DNA of 16,274 nucleotides from DASQTB01 sp035642095 (GTDB lineage: Bacteria > Actinomycetota > UBA4738 > CALAEC01). Location: the NCBI GenBank assembly GCA_035642095.1, contig DASQTB010000056.1, positions 1-16,274 on the forward strand, written 5' to 3'. Of this stretch, positions 6,569 to 12,250 are shown piece by piece; position 1 is the first letter of the stretch, and each line of letters begins with the position of its first letter. The position numbers and the translations under genes are program-made. The notes under the pieces were generated by a model, which saw nothing but the letters and a program-made list of their open reading frames with translations, searched no databases and was not told the origin of the DNA.

Positions 6569-6661
6569 ATGAGGAAGTTCCTCATCTTGTTAGGGGTCAT
6601 CGGGCTGGTCATCGCGGTCACGATGTACGTCCGGAACCGCCAGAACGAGACCGAGTTCTAG
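6569..6661 (+). CDS. 30-residue single-pass membrane peptide with a TTA codon
   Basis: ATG at 6569 to TAG at 6661 encodes a peptide with a hydrophobic segment FLILLGVIGLVIAVTMY (residues 4-20) and a short tail of mixed charge, VRNRQNETEF. A strong AAAGGGGG lies 5 nt before the ATG, a candidate promoter lies upstream, and two hairpins follow the stop, so it has the complete outline of a gene. Tiny membrane proteins with MRKF-like starts are common and poorly annotated in actinobacteria (DLW-39 is one family), but this one lacks the DLW tail. Codon 8 is TTA (6590-6592), a very rare leucine codon in high-GC actinobacteria that in Streptomyces makes translation depend on the bldA tRNA. The function is unknown. 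Confidence 0.65.
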   Translation: MRKFLILLGVIGLVIAVTMYVRNRQNETEF

Positions 6662-6675
6662 ATCCTCGAGTCGTC

Positions 6676-6702
6676 AAGGCCCCTCGCCGAGCGGGGGGTC
6701 TT
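6676..6702 (+). terminator. hairpin after the 30-aa peptide gene
   Basis: AAGGCCCC (6676-6683) can pair with the GGGG..TCTT side ending at 6702 around a small loop. It begins 15 nt after the peptide's stop codon. Pairing includes a G-T wobble and there is no proper T-tract, so it is a weak or accessory terminator. Confidence 0.4.
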
Positions 6703-6716
6703 GTCGTTCGCGGACC

Positions 6717-6760
6717 GAGCGAGGGGCCGGGTCCCCCCGGGCCCGGCCCCTCCGCTCGTT
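6717..6760 (+). terminator. strong GC-rich hairpin, probable transcription terminator
   Basis: GAGCGAGGGGCCGGG (6717-6731) is the reverse complement of 6742-6757 apart from one bulged C, giving a stem of about 15 bp, and GTTT follows. It lies between the 30-aa peptide gene (+) and the RTX-protein gene (-), whose stops face each other, so it could end transcription from both sides. The rest of the gap to 6837 holds nothing I recognise. Confidence 0.65.
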
Positions 6761-6837
6761 TCGGACTCCGACCCTACGGGCGGTCTCGGGAAGCGTCAAC
6801 CCCGATCAGGCCTGCGCGGGGGGGGAAGAGCGGCGGC

Positions 6838-7395
6838 CTACGCCTGGGCGTAGCAGTCGGCCCGCGACTCGTTCGAGCCGTCGATGTCGTCGATATCGTC
6901 GGCTTCATATCGGTCCAGCCCCGTGTTGCCCTTCAGCTCGTCGATCTCGCCGTCGGCGGCCACCAGACAGTCGTCCTCGCCCGCTCCGATCAGCACGTCC
7001 CGGCCCGGTCCGCCAACCACGATGTCGTTGCCGATCTCGCCGTTCAGCCTGTCGTTACCCTCCTCCCCGAACAGGCGGTCGTTGCCCCGCCAGGAATGGA
7101 ACTCGTCTTCTCCGGGGCCGCCGTACAGGCGGTCCACGCCGTTTCCGCCGAAGAGCACGTCGTTCCCGCCCCGGCCGTAGACGATGTCGTTCCCTTCGTC
7201 GGGACAGATCACATCGCGGCGCCTGGTCCCCTTGATCACGTCCGGCCCGTCGTCCCCGACCTTGGTGCACGGCGGGTAGCCTGGGGCGGGCGGCTGGCCC
7301 ACCTGGGGTGCCCACGCGGGGAGCGCGGCCTCGAAGAGCAGGCCGGCCACGGCGACGGCCGTCACGACGATCCTCATAGAGATCGGTGTGGCCAT
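6838..7395 (-). CDS. small secreted RTX (hemolysin-type calcium-binding repeat) protein
   Basis: A 185-residue protein. Residues about 7-29 (MRIVVTAVAVAGLLFEAALPAWA) are a signal peptide with a likely cleavage after AWA. From about residue 46 to 145 it is nearly all nonapeptide RTX repeats of the type GGxGxDxLx (GRGGNDVLFGGNGVDRLYGG, GEEGNDRLNGEIGNDIVVGG), which bind calcium and fold into a beta-roll. Four cysteines (43, 64, 143, 181) flank or cap the repeats and may form disulfides. The C-terminus is acidic (DDIDDIDG). No catalytic domain is present, so it may be a calcium-binding surface protein. The start is uncertain: ATG 7395 (weak CGGGA) or ATG 7377. The frame continues upstream to 7548, but that part overlaps rpsD antibody-like shadow sequence on the same strand and is not credible. 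Confidence 0.8.
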   Translation of the reverse strand: MATPISMRIVVTAVAVAGLLFEAALPAWAPQVGQPPAPGYPPCTKVGDDGPDVIKGTRRRDVICPDEGNDIVYGRGGNDVLFGGNGVDRLYGGPGEDEFHSWRGNDRLFGEEGNDRLNGEIGNDIVVGGPGRDVLIGAGEDDCLVAADGEIDELKGNTGLDRYEADDIDDIDGSNESRADCYAQA

Positions 7396-7427
7396 GTCCC
7401 GGTGGGCATCGGCACGGGCTCGGTCGG

Positions 7428-7433
7428 ACCTTA
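7428..7433 (-). promoter_or_regulatory. candidate -10 box (TAAGGT) for the RTX-protein gene
   Basis: TAAGGT in the 49-nt gap between rpsD and the RTX gene fits TANNNT. It would start a transcript with a leader of about 25 nt before the ATG at 7395. No -35 box was recognised, and read-through from rpsD is equally possible. Confidence 0.25.
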
Positions 7434-7444
7434 GGCCGGCGTGC

Positions 7445-8047
7445 TCAGGCGTAGTGCTCAACGATGAGTCGCTCGTCGACGTCGACGGGAAGCGGGATCT
7501 GGCTCCGTTCCGGCCAGGCAACCAGGCGGCCCCGGGCCCGGTCGGCATCCCGCTGGAGGTACGCCGGAGGGTCGGGCTGGAGCTCGAGGGCCTCGCGGAC
7601 GCCGATCAGGTTCCGGCCCTTCTCCGAAAGCTCGATCTCCTGCCCCGGGCGGACCCCCGCGGAGGGCACGTCGACCCGACGGCCGTCCACACGGACGTGG
7701 CCGTGGCTGACGAGCTGACGGGCCTGGCGCATGGTCAGCGCCCATCCCATCCTCAGGGCCGTGGCGTCGAGCCGCGTCTCGAGCTGGCGGAGGAGGTCCT
7801 CGCCGGTCACGCCGGTCCGTAGGGAGGCCCGGGCGAAGTACCGGCGGAACTGGCGCTCGCCGACCCCATAGATCGCCCGAAGCTTCTGCTTCTCCAGCAG
7901 CCGCACCTTGTACTCGGTCTCCCGGGGACGGCCCCGTCCCTGCTGACCGGGCGGGTAGGGCCGCTTGTTGACGGCGCAGTTCGGGCGGCCGCAGACGGGG
8001 ACCCCGAGACGGCGGCAGATCTTATGCCTGGATCCGAGCTTGTTCAC
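7445..8047 (-). CDS. rpsD: 30S ribosomal protein S4
   Basis: Primary 16S rRNA-binding protein that nucleates 30S assembly. From the GTG at 8047 it has 200 residues, the normal S4 length: an N-terminal metal-binding region, RPYPPGQQGRGRPRETEYKV (29-48), KQKLRAIYGVGERQFRRYF (53-71), the S4 RNA-binding fold (about 90-145, QLETRLDATALRMG then ARQLVSHGHVRVDGRRVD), and the actinobacterial ending VDERLIVEHYA. The N-terminal zinc site keeps three cysteines (C11, C19, C24), with H8 where the first cysteine is normally found. A leaderless start is likely: TACCCT lies 8 nt before the GTG and there is no Shine-Dalgarno; a TTG at 8056 would abut that box. It stands alone, away from the alpha operon, as in Streptomyces. 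Confidence 0.96.
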   Translation of the reverse strand: MNKLGSRHKICRRLGVPVCGRPNCAVNKRPYPPGQQGRGRPRETEYKVRLLEKQKLRAIYGVGERQFRRYFARASLRTGVTGEDLLRQLETRLDATALRMGWALTMRQARQLVSHGHVRVDGRRVDVPSAGVRPGQEIELSEKGRNLIGVREALELQPDPPAYLQRDADRARGRLVAWPERSQIPLPVDVDERLIVEHYA

Positions 8048-8055
8048 GGCGTTCA

Positions 8056-8061
8056 AGGGTA
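8056..8061 (-). promoter_or_regulatory. -10 box (TACCCT) of the rpsD promoter
   Basis: TACCCT on the minus strand ends 8 nt before the rpsD GTG, placing the transcription start at or next to the start codon. It lies in the 50-nt gap after the 78-aa gene. No clear -35 box is visible in the GC-rich sequence upstream. Confidence 0.45.
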
Positions 8062-8097
8062 CAGGACGGACCGGCCGCCGACCGGGGCCGGGGCCTG

Positions 8098-8334
8098 TCA
8101 GCCGGCGTCGTCGGGCAGCCGAAGAAGGCGGCCACCTCGATCCGGGCACGGCGTGGCCAGGCTCTCGGCGAAGATCCGGCCCGGAGGCGGCAGCACCTGG
8201 ACAAAGGCGTAGCGATCACAGGCCAGGCAGCCGAGCTGGGCAGCGTGGCCCACGTCGAGCCACACCCCCGGAGCGTGACCGGCCTCCCGGGCGATCCGCT
8301 CCACCTCGGCCTTCAGCTCTTCGCGGGTGCTCAT
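8098..8334 (-). CDS. 78-aa hypothetical protein with a CxxC motif
   Basis: The ATG at 8334 follows directly on GGGGGG and gives MSTREELKAEVERIAREAGH, an N-terminal amphipathic helix. A central WLDVGHAAQLGCLACDRYAFVQV and PPPGRIFAESLATPCPDRGG follow. The Cys-x2-Cys pair and a third cysteine could form a metal or redox site, but I recognise no family. It ends 50 nt before rpsD on the same strand. An in-frame extension upstream to 8634 runs antisense through the transporter gene and is rejected. Confidence 0.6.
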   Translation of the reverse strand: MSTREELKAEVERIAREAGHAPGVWLDVGHAAQLGCLACDRYAFVQVLPPPGRIFAESLATPCPDRGGRLLRLPDDAG

Positions 8335-8398
8335 CCCCCCGAGCATATGAGACCGGGGGAATGAACCTTCCGGACGAGGCGTTCGGCCACTCTGAGCG

Positions 8399-9667
8399 AT
8401 GGATCCGAGCCGCGTCATCCGCGGGTACCTGGTCATCAGCGGGTTGTTCACGCTGTCCGCCTCGCTGATCTGGGGCATCAACACCCTGTTCCTCCTCGAC
8501 GCGGGCCTGTCGATCTTCGAGGTGTTCGTGGCCAACGCCGCCTTCACCGCGGCCATGGCCCTGTTCGAGGTGCCGACCGGCGTCGTGGCCGACACGCTGG
8601 GCCGGCGGACGTCCTTCCTGCTCTCCGAGGCCACCCTGGCGGTGGGGACGCTGGCCTACGTTGGTGTCGCCGAGATCGAGGGCGGCCTGGTCCTGTTCTG
8701 CCTGGCGGGCGTGATCCTCGGCCTGGGCTACACCTTCTACTCCGGGGCCGTCGAGGCGTGGGTGGTGGACGCCCTCAAGGCCACCGGCTACCACCGCGAG
8801 CTCGATTCCGTCTTCGCCCGGGCGTCGATCGTGTCGAGCGTGGCCATGGTGACCGGAACGGTGGGCGGAGGGGTGCTTGGGCAGCTCGACCTCTCCCTTC
8901 CCTATGTCGTCCGAGCGGCCCTGGTGGTGATGGCCTTCGCGGTGGGGTTCCGGACGATGCGGGACATCGGCTTCACCCCCCGGGCCCTCCGGCTCCGTGG
9001 CGTGGTGACGGAGATGCGGAAGGTGGCCCGAGCCGGCATCACCTATGGATGGCGGACCCGGCCGGTCAGACTCCTGATGCTGACCTCGTTCCTGTTCTTC
9101 GGATTCTTCTCCTGGGCGTGGTACGCCTGGCAGCCGTACTTCCTGGACCTCTTCGGACGGAACGCGGTGTGGCTGTCGGGCCTGATCGCGGCGCTCTTCG
9201 CGCTGGCCGGCATCGTGGGGAACGTGTTCGTCAGTCGGATCGCCGCGCCCGGACGGCGCCGGACCACGATCCTCCTGTTCGCCAGCGCCGGCCTCACCGC
9301 CTCCATGGTGGCCACAGGGGCGATCCGCTTCTTCTGGGTCACCGTGCCGGTGTTCCTCCTCGGGGCAGTGGCCTCGGGGGTACTGCAGCCGGTCCGCCAG
9401 ACGTTCCTCCACCAGTCCATCCCGACGTCGGAGCGGGCCACCCTGGTGTCGTTCGACGCGCTGGTGGGCAGCGTGGGGAGCGTCGGGGGCCAGGCCGGCC
9501 TGGGCTACCTCTCCCAGGAGCGGTCGGTCCCCACCGGGTTCGTGGTCGGCGGGCTGGCCACGCTCCTGGCGCTCCCGCTGTTCGCCCGATTGCGGTCGCT
9601 CCGTGAGCCGGCGGACCGGATCAGGGAGGACGCTCCGGAGCAGGGCGCGGCGCCGGTCCCCGCCTGA
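8399..9667 (+). CDS. MFS transporter
   Basis: A 422-residue integral membrane protein of the major facilitator superfamily, with about 12 hydrophobic segments in two halves. Motif A appears as GVVADTLGRR (61-70) in the loop after the second helix. The central cytoplasmic loop is basic and charged (about 185-215, ALRLRGVVTEMRKVARAG). Segment FFGFFSWAWYAWQPYF opens the second half. It resembles drug or small-molecule efflux MFS proteins of the YfmO/tetracycline-exporter kind, but the substrate cannot be read from sequence. The ATG at 8399 has no good Shine-Dalgarno; its start is 64 nt from the divergent 78-aa gene. It ends shortly before a GC-rich hairpin and a separately promoted membrane gene. 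Confidence 0.88.
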   Translation: MDPSRVIRGYLVISGLFTLSASLIWGINTLFLLDAGLSIFEVFVANAAFTAAMALFEVPTGVVADTLGRRTSFLLSEATLAVGTLAYVGVAEIEGGLVLFCLAGVILGLGYTFYSGAVEAWVVDALKATGYHRELDSVFARASIVSSVAMVTGTVGGGVLGQLDLSLPYVVRAALVVMAFAVGFRTMRDIGFTPRALRLRGVVTEMRKVARAGITYGWRTRPVRLLMLTSFLFFGFFSWAWYAWQPYFLDLFGRNAVWLSGLIAALFALAGIVGNVFVSRIAAPGRRRTTILLFASAGLTASMVATGAIRFFWVTVPVFLLGAVASGVLQPVRQTFLHQSIPTSERATLVSFDALVGSVGSVGGQAGLGYLSQERSVPTGFVVGGLATLLALPLFARLRSLREPADRIREDAPEQGAAPVPA

Positions 9668-9669
9668 AT

Positions 9670-9697
9670 CCGGTCGGGGGCCTCTCCACCCGACCGG
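9670..9697 (+). terminator. perfect 9-bp GC hairpin after the MFS gene
   Basis: CCGGTCGGG (9670-9678) is exactly complementary to CCCGACCGG (9689-9697) around a 10-nt loop, starting 2 nt after the transporter's stop. There is no T-tract, which is usual for high-GC actinobacterial terminators. It overlaps the expected -35 region of the next gene, so it may also affect that promoter. Confidence 0.5.
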
Positions 9698-9706
9698 CTC
9701 GCTCGC

Positions 9707-9712
9707 TAGACT
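9707..9712 (+). promoter_or_regulatory. -10 box (TAGACT) of a leaderless promoter
   Basis: TAGACT ends exactly 6 nt before the ATG at 9719, and no ribosome binding site is present. This is the same layout as the udgX promoter (TAGGCT, 6 nt). Confidence 0.5.
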
Positions 9713-9718
9713 GCGCCC

Positions 9719-10105
9719 ATGCGGGCGAGGCAAGCCCGCCGGGTCCTGCGGGTCGATGCGCTCCTCGACATCGGCCTGGGCGCGTTCCTTCTCCTGGCCG
9801 CGTGGGATGGGCTGTACCGGACCGTCGGGCTTCCGGCACCGGAGCCGGCCATCTTCGCCGAGCTGGGCGGTGTCCTCCTCTTCGGATTCGCATACCTGCT
9901 GTGGGTGGCCCCGGACTACGCCGTCCTCGCTCGGCGCGTCGCCGAGGCCGCGGCCTTGTCGAACGGCCTGGCCGCGGCGTTGATCGCGCTGTGGCTGGCC
10001 AGTCGGCCCTCGGAGGTTCAGATCCTGGGCTGGGTGGTGATGGGCGGCTTGACGGCCGCGTTCGCGGTCCTGGCCTGGCTCGAGGCCCGGATCGCCACAC
10101 TGTAG
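9719..10105 (+). CDS. four-helix small membrane protein of unknown function
   Basis: A 128-residue protein with four hydrophobic segments at about 12-30 (VDALLDIGLGAFLLLAAW), 45-64, 77-93 (AALSNGLAAALIALWLA) and 101-122 (ILGWVVMGGLTAAFAVLAWL). An N-terminal basic stretch RARQARR suggests a cytoplasmic N-terminus. I recognise no specific family; it resembles generic four-helix actinobacterial membrane proteins. It is likely leaderless (TAGACT box). Its stop is only 2 nt from the convergent stop of the PPC/DUF296 gene. Confidence 0.7.
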   Translation: MRARQARRVLRVDALLDIGLGAFLLLAAWDGLYRTVGLPAPEPAIFAELGGVLLFGFAYLLWVAPDYAVLARRVAEAAALSNGLAAALIALWLASRPSEVQILGWVVMGGLTAAFAVLAWLEARIATL

Positions 10106-10107
10106 CC

Positions 10108-10539
10108 CTACAGCTCGATCAGCGGGAGCCCGACCGAATCGTCCTCGATCCGGCGCAGCTCGCCCGGGACCTCGATCACGAAGATCTCCAGCGTCGCTCC
10201 GGCCCGGCCCTCGAAGAGGTGGCCGCCGAGCACGGAACCGTCGCGACGGCTGAGCGTGGCATGGGCGTGGAGCCGCGGACCTTCGTCGGTGACGCCGAGG
10301 TTCCCCAGGAACGCCAGGACCTCGACCTCCTCCTCGACCGGGATCCGGTCGTACTCTCGTCGTTGCAGGTCGTAAAAGCCGACCACCGCATCGGTGAACG
10401 CCCCGATGCCCTGGACCCGGGCGGCTCGGATGCCCTGGTCGCGGGCGAACGCGGTCAGCGTCTCGACGCTCTCCTCACCGCGCTCCAGTCGGACCAGGAA
10501 CGTCCGCTCGGGCCGCTCATCGAGGAGACGGAACTTCAG
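10108..10539 (-). CDS. PPC/DUF296 domain protein, likely CTG start
   Basis: A 143-residue protein matching the stand-alone bacterial PPC (DUF296) family: ERTFLVRLERGEE (11-23), TAFARDQGIRAARVQGIGAF (29-48), DAVVGFYD, and the metal-site histidines H91/H93 (RLHAHATL) and H107 (GGHLFEG). These proteins form trimers with unclear roles; the fold also occurs in plant AT-hook proteins. The frame is open far upstream but no ATG, GTG or TTG lies near the family's usual beginning (MKxRLL). A CTG at 10539-10537 overlaps the upstream ferredoxin's stop as CTGA and yields M-KFRLLDERP, exactly the expected start. The next in-frame GTG would be inside the domain (about residue 52). It is probably translationally coupled to the ferredoxin. 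Confidence 0.85.
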   Translation of the reverse strand: MKFRLLDERPERTFLVRLERGEESVETLTAFARDQGIRAARVQGIGAFTDAVVGFYDLQRREYDRIPVEEEVEVLAFLGNLGVTDEGPRLHAHATLSRRDGSVLGGHLFEGRAGATLEIFVIEVPGELRRIEDDSVGLPLIEL

Positions 10540-10865
10540 CCCACGCTCTCCCAGGCTGCGACCTTGGGGTGGTCCTTGTCCACCGGCCCGACCTGCGCCG
10601 CTCCGCCCGGCGAGGTGTAGCCGGCGATGTCCTCGGAGAAGAACTCCGCGTTGATCGGGGTGAACTCCTTCCACTCCGCCGGAACGTCGTCCTCGGCGAA
10701 GATGGCGGTCACCGGACAGACCGGCTCGCACGCCGCGCAGTCCACGCACTCGTCGGGCTGGATGTACAGCATCCGCCCGCCCTCGTAGATGCAGTCGACG
10801 GGACACTCGTCCACGCAGGCCCGGTCCTTCACGTCGATGCAGGGCTCGCAGATCGTGTAGGTCAC
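10536..10865 (-). CDS. fdxA: 7Fe ferredoxin, FdxA type, copy 2 (extra cysteine)
   Basis: A 109-residue electron carrier with one 3Fe-4S and one 4Fe-4S cluster. Counting without Met, cysteines fall at 8, 16, 20, 24, 39, 42, 45 and 49, as in Azotobacter FdI, with V11 in place of its C11, which favours the 3Fe cluster. Unlike copy 1 it has an additional cysteine at position 5 (TYTICEPC), making a CxxC with cluster ligand C8. About 94 of 109 residues equal copy 1. The C-terminal tail (about 56-109) is the long FdxA-type extension. GTG 10865 is preceded by GGAGGAGG and starts 14 nt after copy 1's stop, so the two are in one operon, followed by the PPC/DUF296 gene. Confidence 0.93.
   Translation of the reverse strand: MTYTICEPCIDVKDRACVDECPVDCIYEGGRMLYIQPDECVDCAACEPVCPVTAIFAEDDVPAEWKEFTPINAEFFSEDIAGYTSPGGAAQVGPVDKDHPKVAAWESVG
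10717..10848 (-). repeat. 132-bp near-identical direct repeat, copy in ferredoxin 2
   Basis: Bases 10717-10848 match 11061-11192 at a constant offset of 344 bp with a single mismatch (10800 against 11144). The repeat covers the cluster-binding half of the ferredoxin; the flanking coding sequence is clearly more diverged. Confidence 0.9.
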
Positions 10866-10879
10866 TTGTCATCCTCCTC

Positions 10880-11209
10880 CTAGGCTGGGGCCTCGAACGC
10901 CGCCACCAGCGGGTGGTCCCGATCCACCGGCCCGACCTGGGCGGCACCTCCCGGAGAGGTGTAGCCGGCGATCTCCTCGGTGAAGAACTCCGCGTTGGCC
11001 GCCGTGTAGGGTTTCCACTCCGCCGGGACGTCGTCCTCGTAGAAGATGGCGGTTACCGGGCAGACCGGCTCGCACGCCGCGCAGTCCACGCACTCGTCGG
11101 GCTGGATGTACAGCATCCGCCCGCCCTCGTAGATGCAGTCGACCGGACACTCGTCCACGCAGGCCCGGTCCTTCACGTCGATGCAGGGCTCGGCGATGAC
11201 GTAGGTCAT
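10880..11209 (-). CDS. fdxA: 7Fe ferredoxin, FdxA type, copy 1
   Basis: A 109-residue 7Fe ferredoxin, a low-potential electron donor for cytoplasmic oxidoreductases. Cluster cysteines (numbered without Met) are 8, 16, 49 for 3Fe-4S and 20, 39, 42, 45 for 4Fe-4S, plus C24. The start TYVIAEPC is the typical actinobacterial FdxA N-terminus, so this is the conventional copy. The ATG at 11209 has GAGGAC directly upstream. First gene of a minus-strand unit with ferredoxin copy 2 and the PPC/DUF296 gene. Confidence 0.95.
   Translation of the reverse strand: MTYVIAEPCIDVKDRACVDECPVDCIYEGGRMLYIQPDECVDCAACEPVCPVTAIFYEDDVPAEWKPYTAANAEFFTEEIAGYTSPGGAAQVGPVDRDHPLVAAFEAPA
11061..11192 (-). repeat. 132-bp near-identical direct repeat, copy in ferredoxin 1
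   Basis: Partner of 10717-10848. Exact runs of 83 and 48 bp are separated by one mismatch, while the sequence encoding the C-terminal tail differs at many positions. This mosaic suggests gene conversion after an older duplication, or very strong constraint. Confidence 0.9.
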
Positions 11210-11253
11210 GTCCTCGAATTTCCCTCGTTTCTACCGTGCCAACCGTGTTTATC

Positions 11254-11259
11254 AGTGTA
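11254..11259 (-). promoter_or_regulatory. candidate -10 box (TACACT) for the ferredoxin operon
   Basis: The 76-nt gap between the oxidoreductase's stop and ferredoxin copy 1 is AT-richer than its surroundings. TACACT on the minus strand fits TANNNT and would give a leader of about 35-40 nt, compatible with the Shine-Dalgarno GAGGAC before the ATG. A TTGGCA at about 11233-11238 could instead be a -35 of a different promoter. Confidence 0.3.
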
Positions 11260-11285
11260 CCCCCGCCGCCGTCGGTCCGGGAAAG

Positions 11286-12239
11286 TCAGGCCTCCACGGC
11301 GGGGTCGGGGGCCGCCGCCATGATCGTCCCGATCAGGGACGAGGCCGGCTCCTGGGCCGTCACGGGGTAGATGACGACGTGGTCCGCCCCCGCCGCCCGG
11401 TATTCCTCGAGCCGGGCCACGGCGTCGTCCCGTCCTCCCCGAACGCAGAACGCGTCGAGCATTGCCCGGGGAACGGCCTGGGGCCGGCCCGCTCGATACG
11501 CCTCACCCGCCTCCGCGGCTGCATCTCCGAATCCTTCCCCTTCCATCTGACGACGGTAGTTCGGGAAGGAGGCGTACATCCCCACGGCCTCCCCGAGCGC
11601 TTGCCGGGCGTGTCGCTCATCGTGCCCCAGGCACGCCCGGACGTAGACGGCCACCGACACCCGTCGGCCAGGGGCATCGGCGGACGCTGACTCGAGGTCG
11701 GCAAGCTCATCGCGAACCCGACGAACCCGTTCGGGGGTACACCAGTTGAGGAGGACCCCGTCGGCCACGTTCCCAGCGGCCCGAACCATCCGGAAACCCA
11801 GAGCGGCCAGATAGATCGGCACCCCTTCCCGGAGCCCGTCCCGAAGCTCGGCGACGTACCGCTCCACTCGGTCGACGTCCCGCACCGGGCCGCTCCCGAC
11901 GCCGACCACCGCCCGGCCGCCGGAGATCCGGTCGAGCGTGGAGCCGGCGGCGGCGGCGCTCTCAGGAGACCGACCCGTCACGGTCACCACCCCCGTGGCC
12001 AGCGTGAGGCGTTGGGTCCGGTGGGCGAAGGCCGACAGGAGCACGAAAGGATCCCACACGCCGTGGTCGGGGACCCACATGGCCGTGTACCCCGTCTCCT
12101 CGGCGAAGGCCGCGGCCCGGGTGAGATCCTCGACCGGCTGGGGCACCCGCACGATCCTCCCGGACACCCGCCCCACGGTGCTCCCGGCCAGGGCCACACC
12201 GGTGCCCGCCAGGTTGTCAGGACCCATGCGGTCTGACAT
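11286..12239 (-). CDS. luciferase-like (LLM, probably F420-dependent) oxidoreductase
   Basis: A 317-residue TIM-barrel protein of the bacterial luciferase-like superfamily, which uses FMN or F420. Recognisable parts are EDLTRAAAFAEETGYTAMWVPDHG (about 37-60), LTLATGVVTVTGRSP (about 79-93), LDRISGGRAVVGVGSG (about 102-117), and YLAALGFRMVRAAGNVADGVLLNW (about 143-166), the last being typical of actinobacterial F420-type members. The substrate is not predictable. The start is uncertain: ATG 12239 has no ribosome binding site and lies 11 nt from the divergent hydrolase start; ATG 12227 and several in-frame GTGs (to about 12165) before the conserved part are alternatives. Confidence 0.85.
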   Translation of the reverse strand: MSDRMGPDNLAGTGVALAGSTVGRVSGRIVRVPQPVEDLTRAAAFAEETGYTAMWVPDHGVWDPFVLLSAFAHRTQRLTLATGVVTVTGRSPESAAAAGSTLDRISGGRAVVGVGSGPVRDVDRVERYVAELRDGLREGVPIYLAALGFRMVRAAGNVADGVLLNWCTPERVRRVRDELADLESASADAPGRRVSVAVYVRACLGHDERHARQALGEAVGMYASFPNYRRQMEGEGFGDAAAEAGEAYRAGRPQAVPRAMLDAFCVRGGRDDAVARLEEYRAAGADHVVIYPVTAQEPASSLIGTIMAAAPDPAVEA

Positions 12240-12250
12240 CGTCGCACGCC

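Noticed and set aside
8048..8149. Longer rpsD start at 8149
   Set aside because: It would add 34 unnatural residues across the promoter box and into the neighbouring gene; S4 is normally about 200 residues.
8216..9733. 505-codon open frame on the minus strand opposite the MFS gene
   Set aside because: Histidine/glycine/glutamate-rich sequence with no domain, antisense to a clear 12-helix transporter.
10108..10947. 279-codon frame suggesting a ferredoxin-DUF296 fusion
   Set aside because: In this frame the region above 10539 is a shadow of the ferredoxin gene; the ferredoxin is intact in its own frame with a proper stop.
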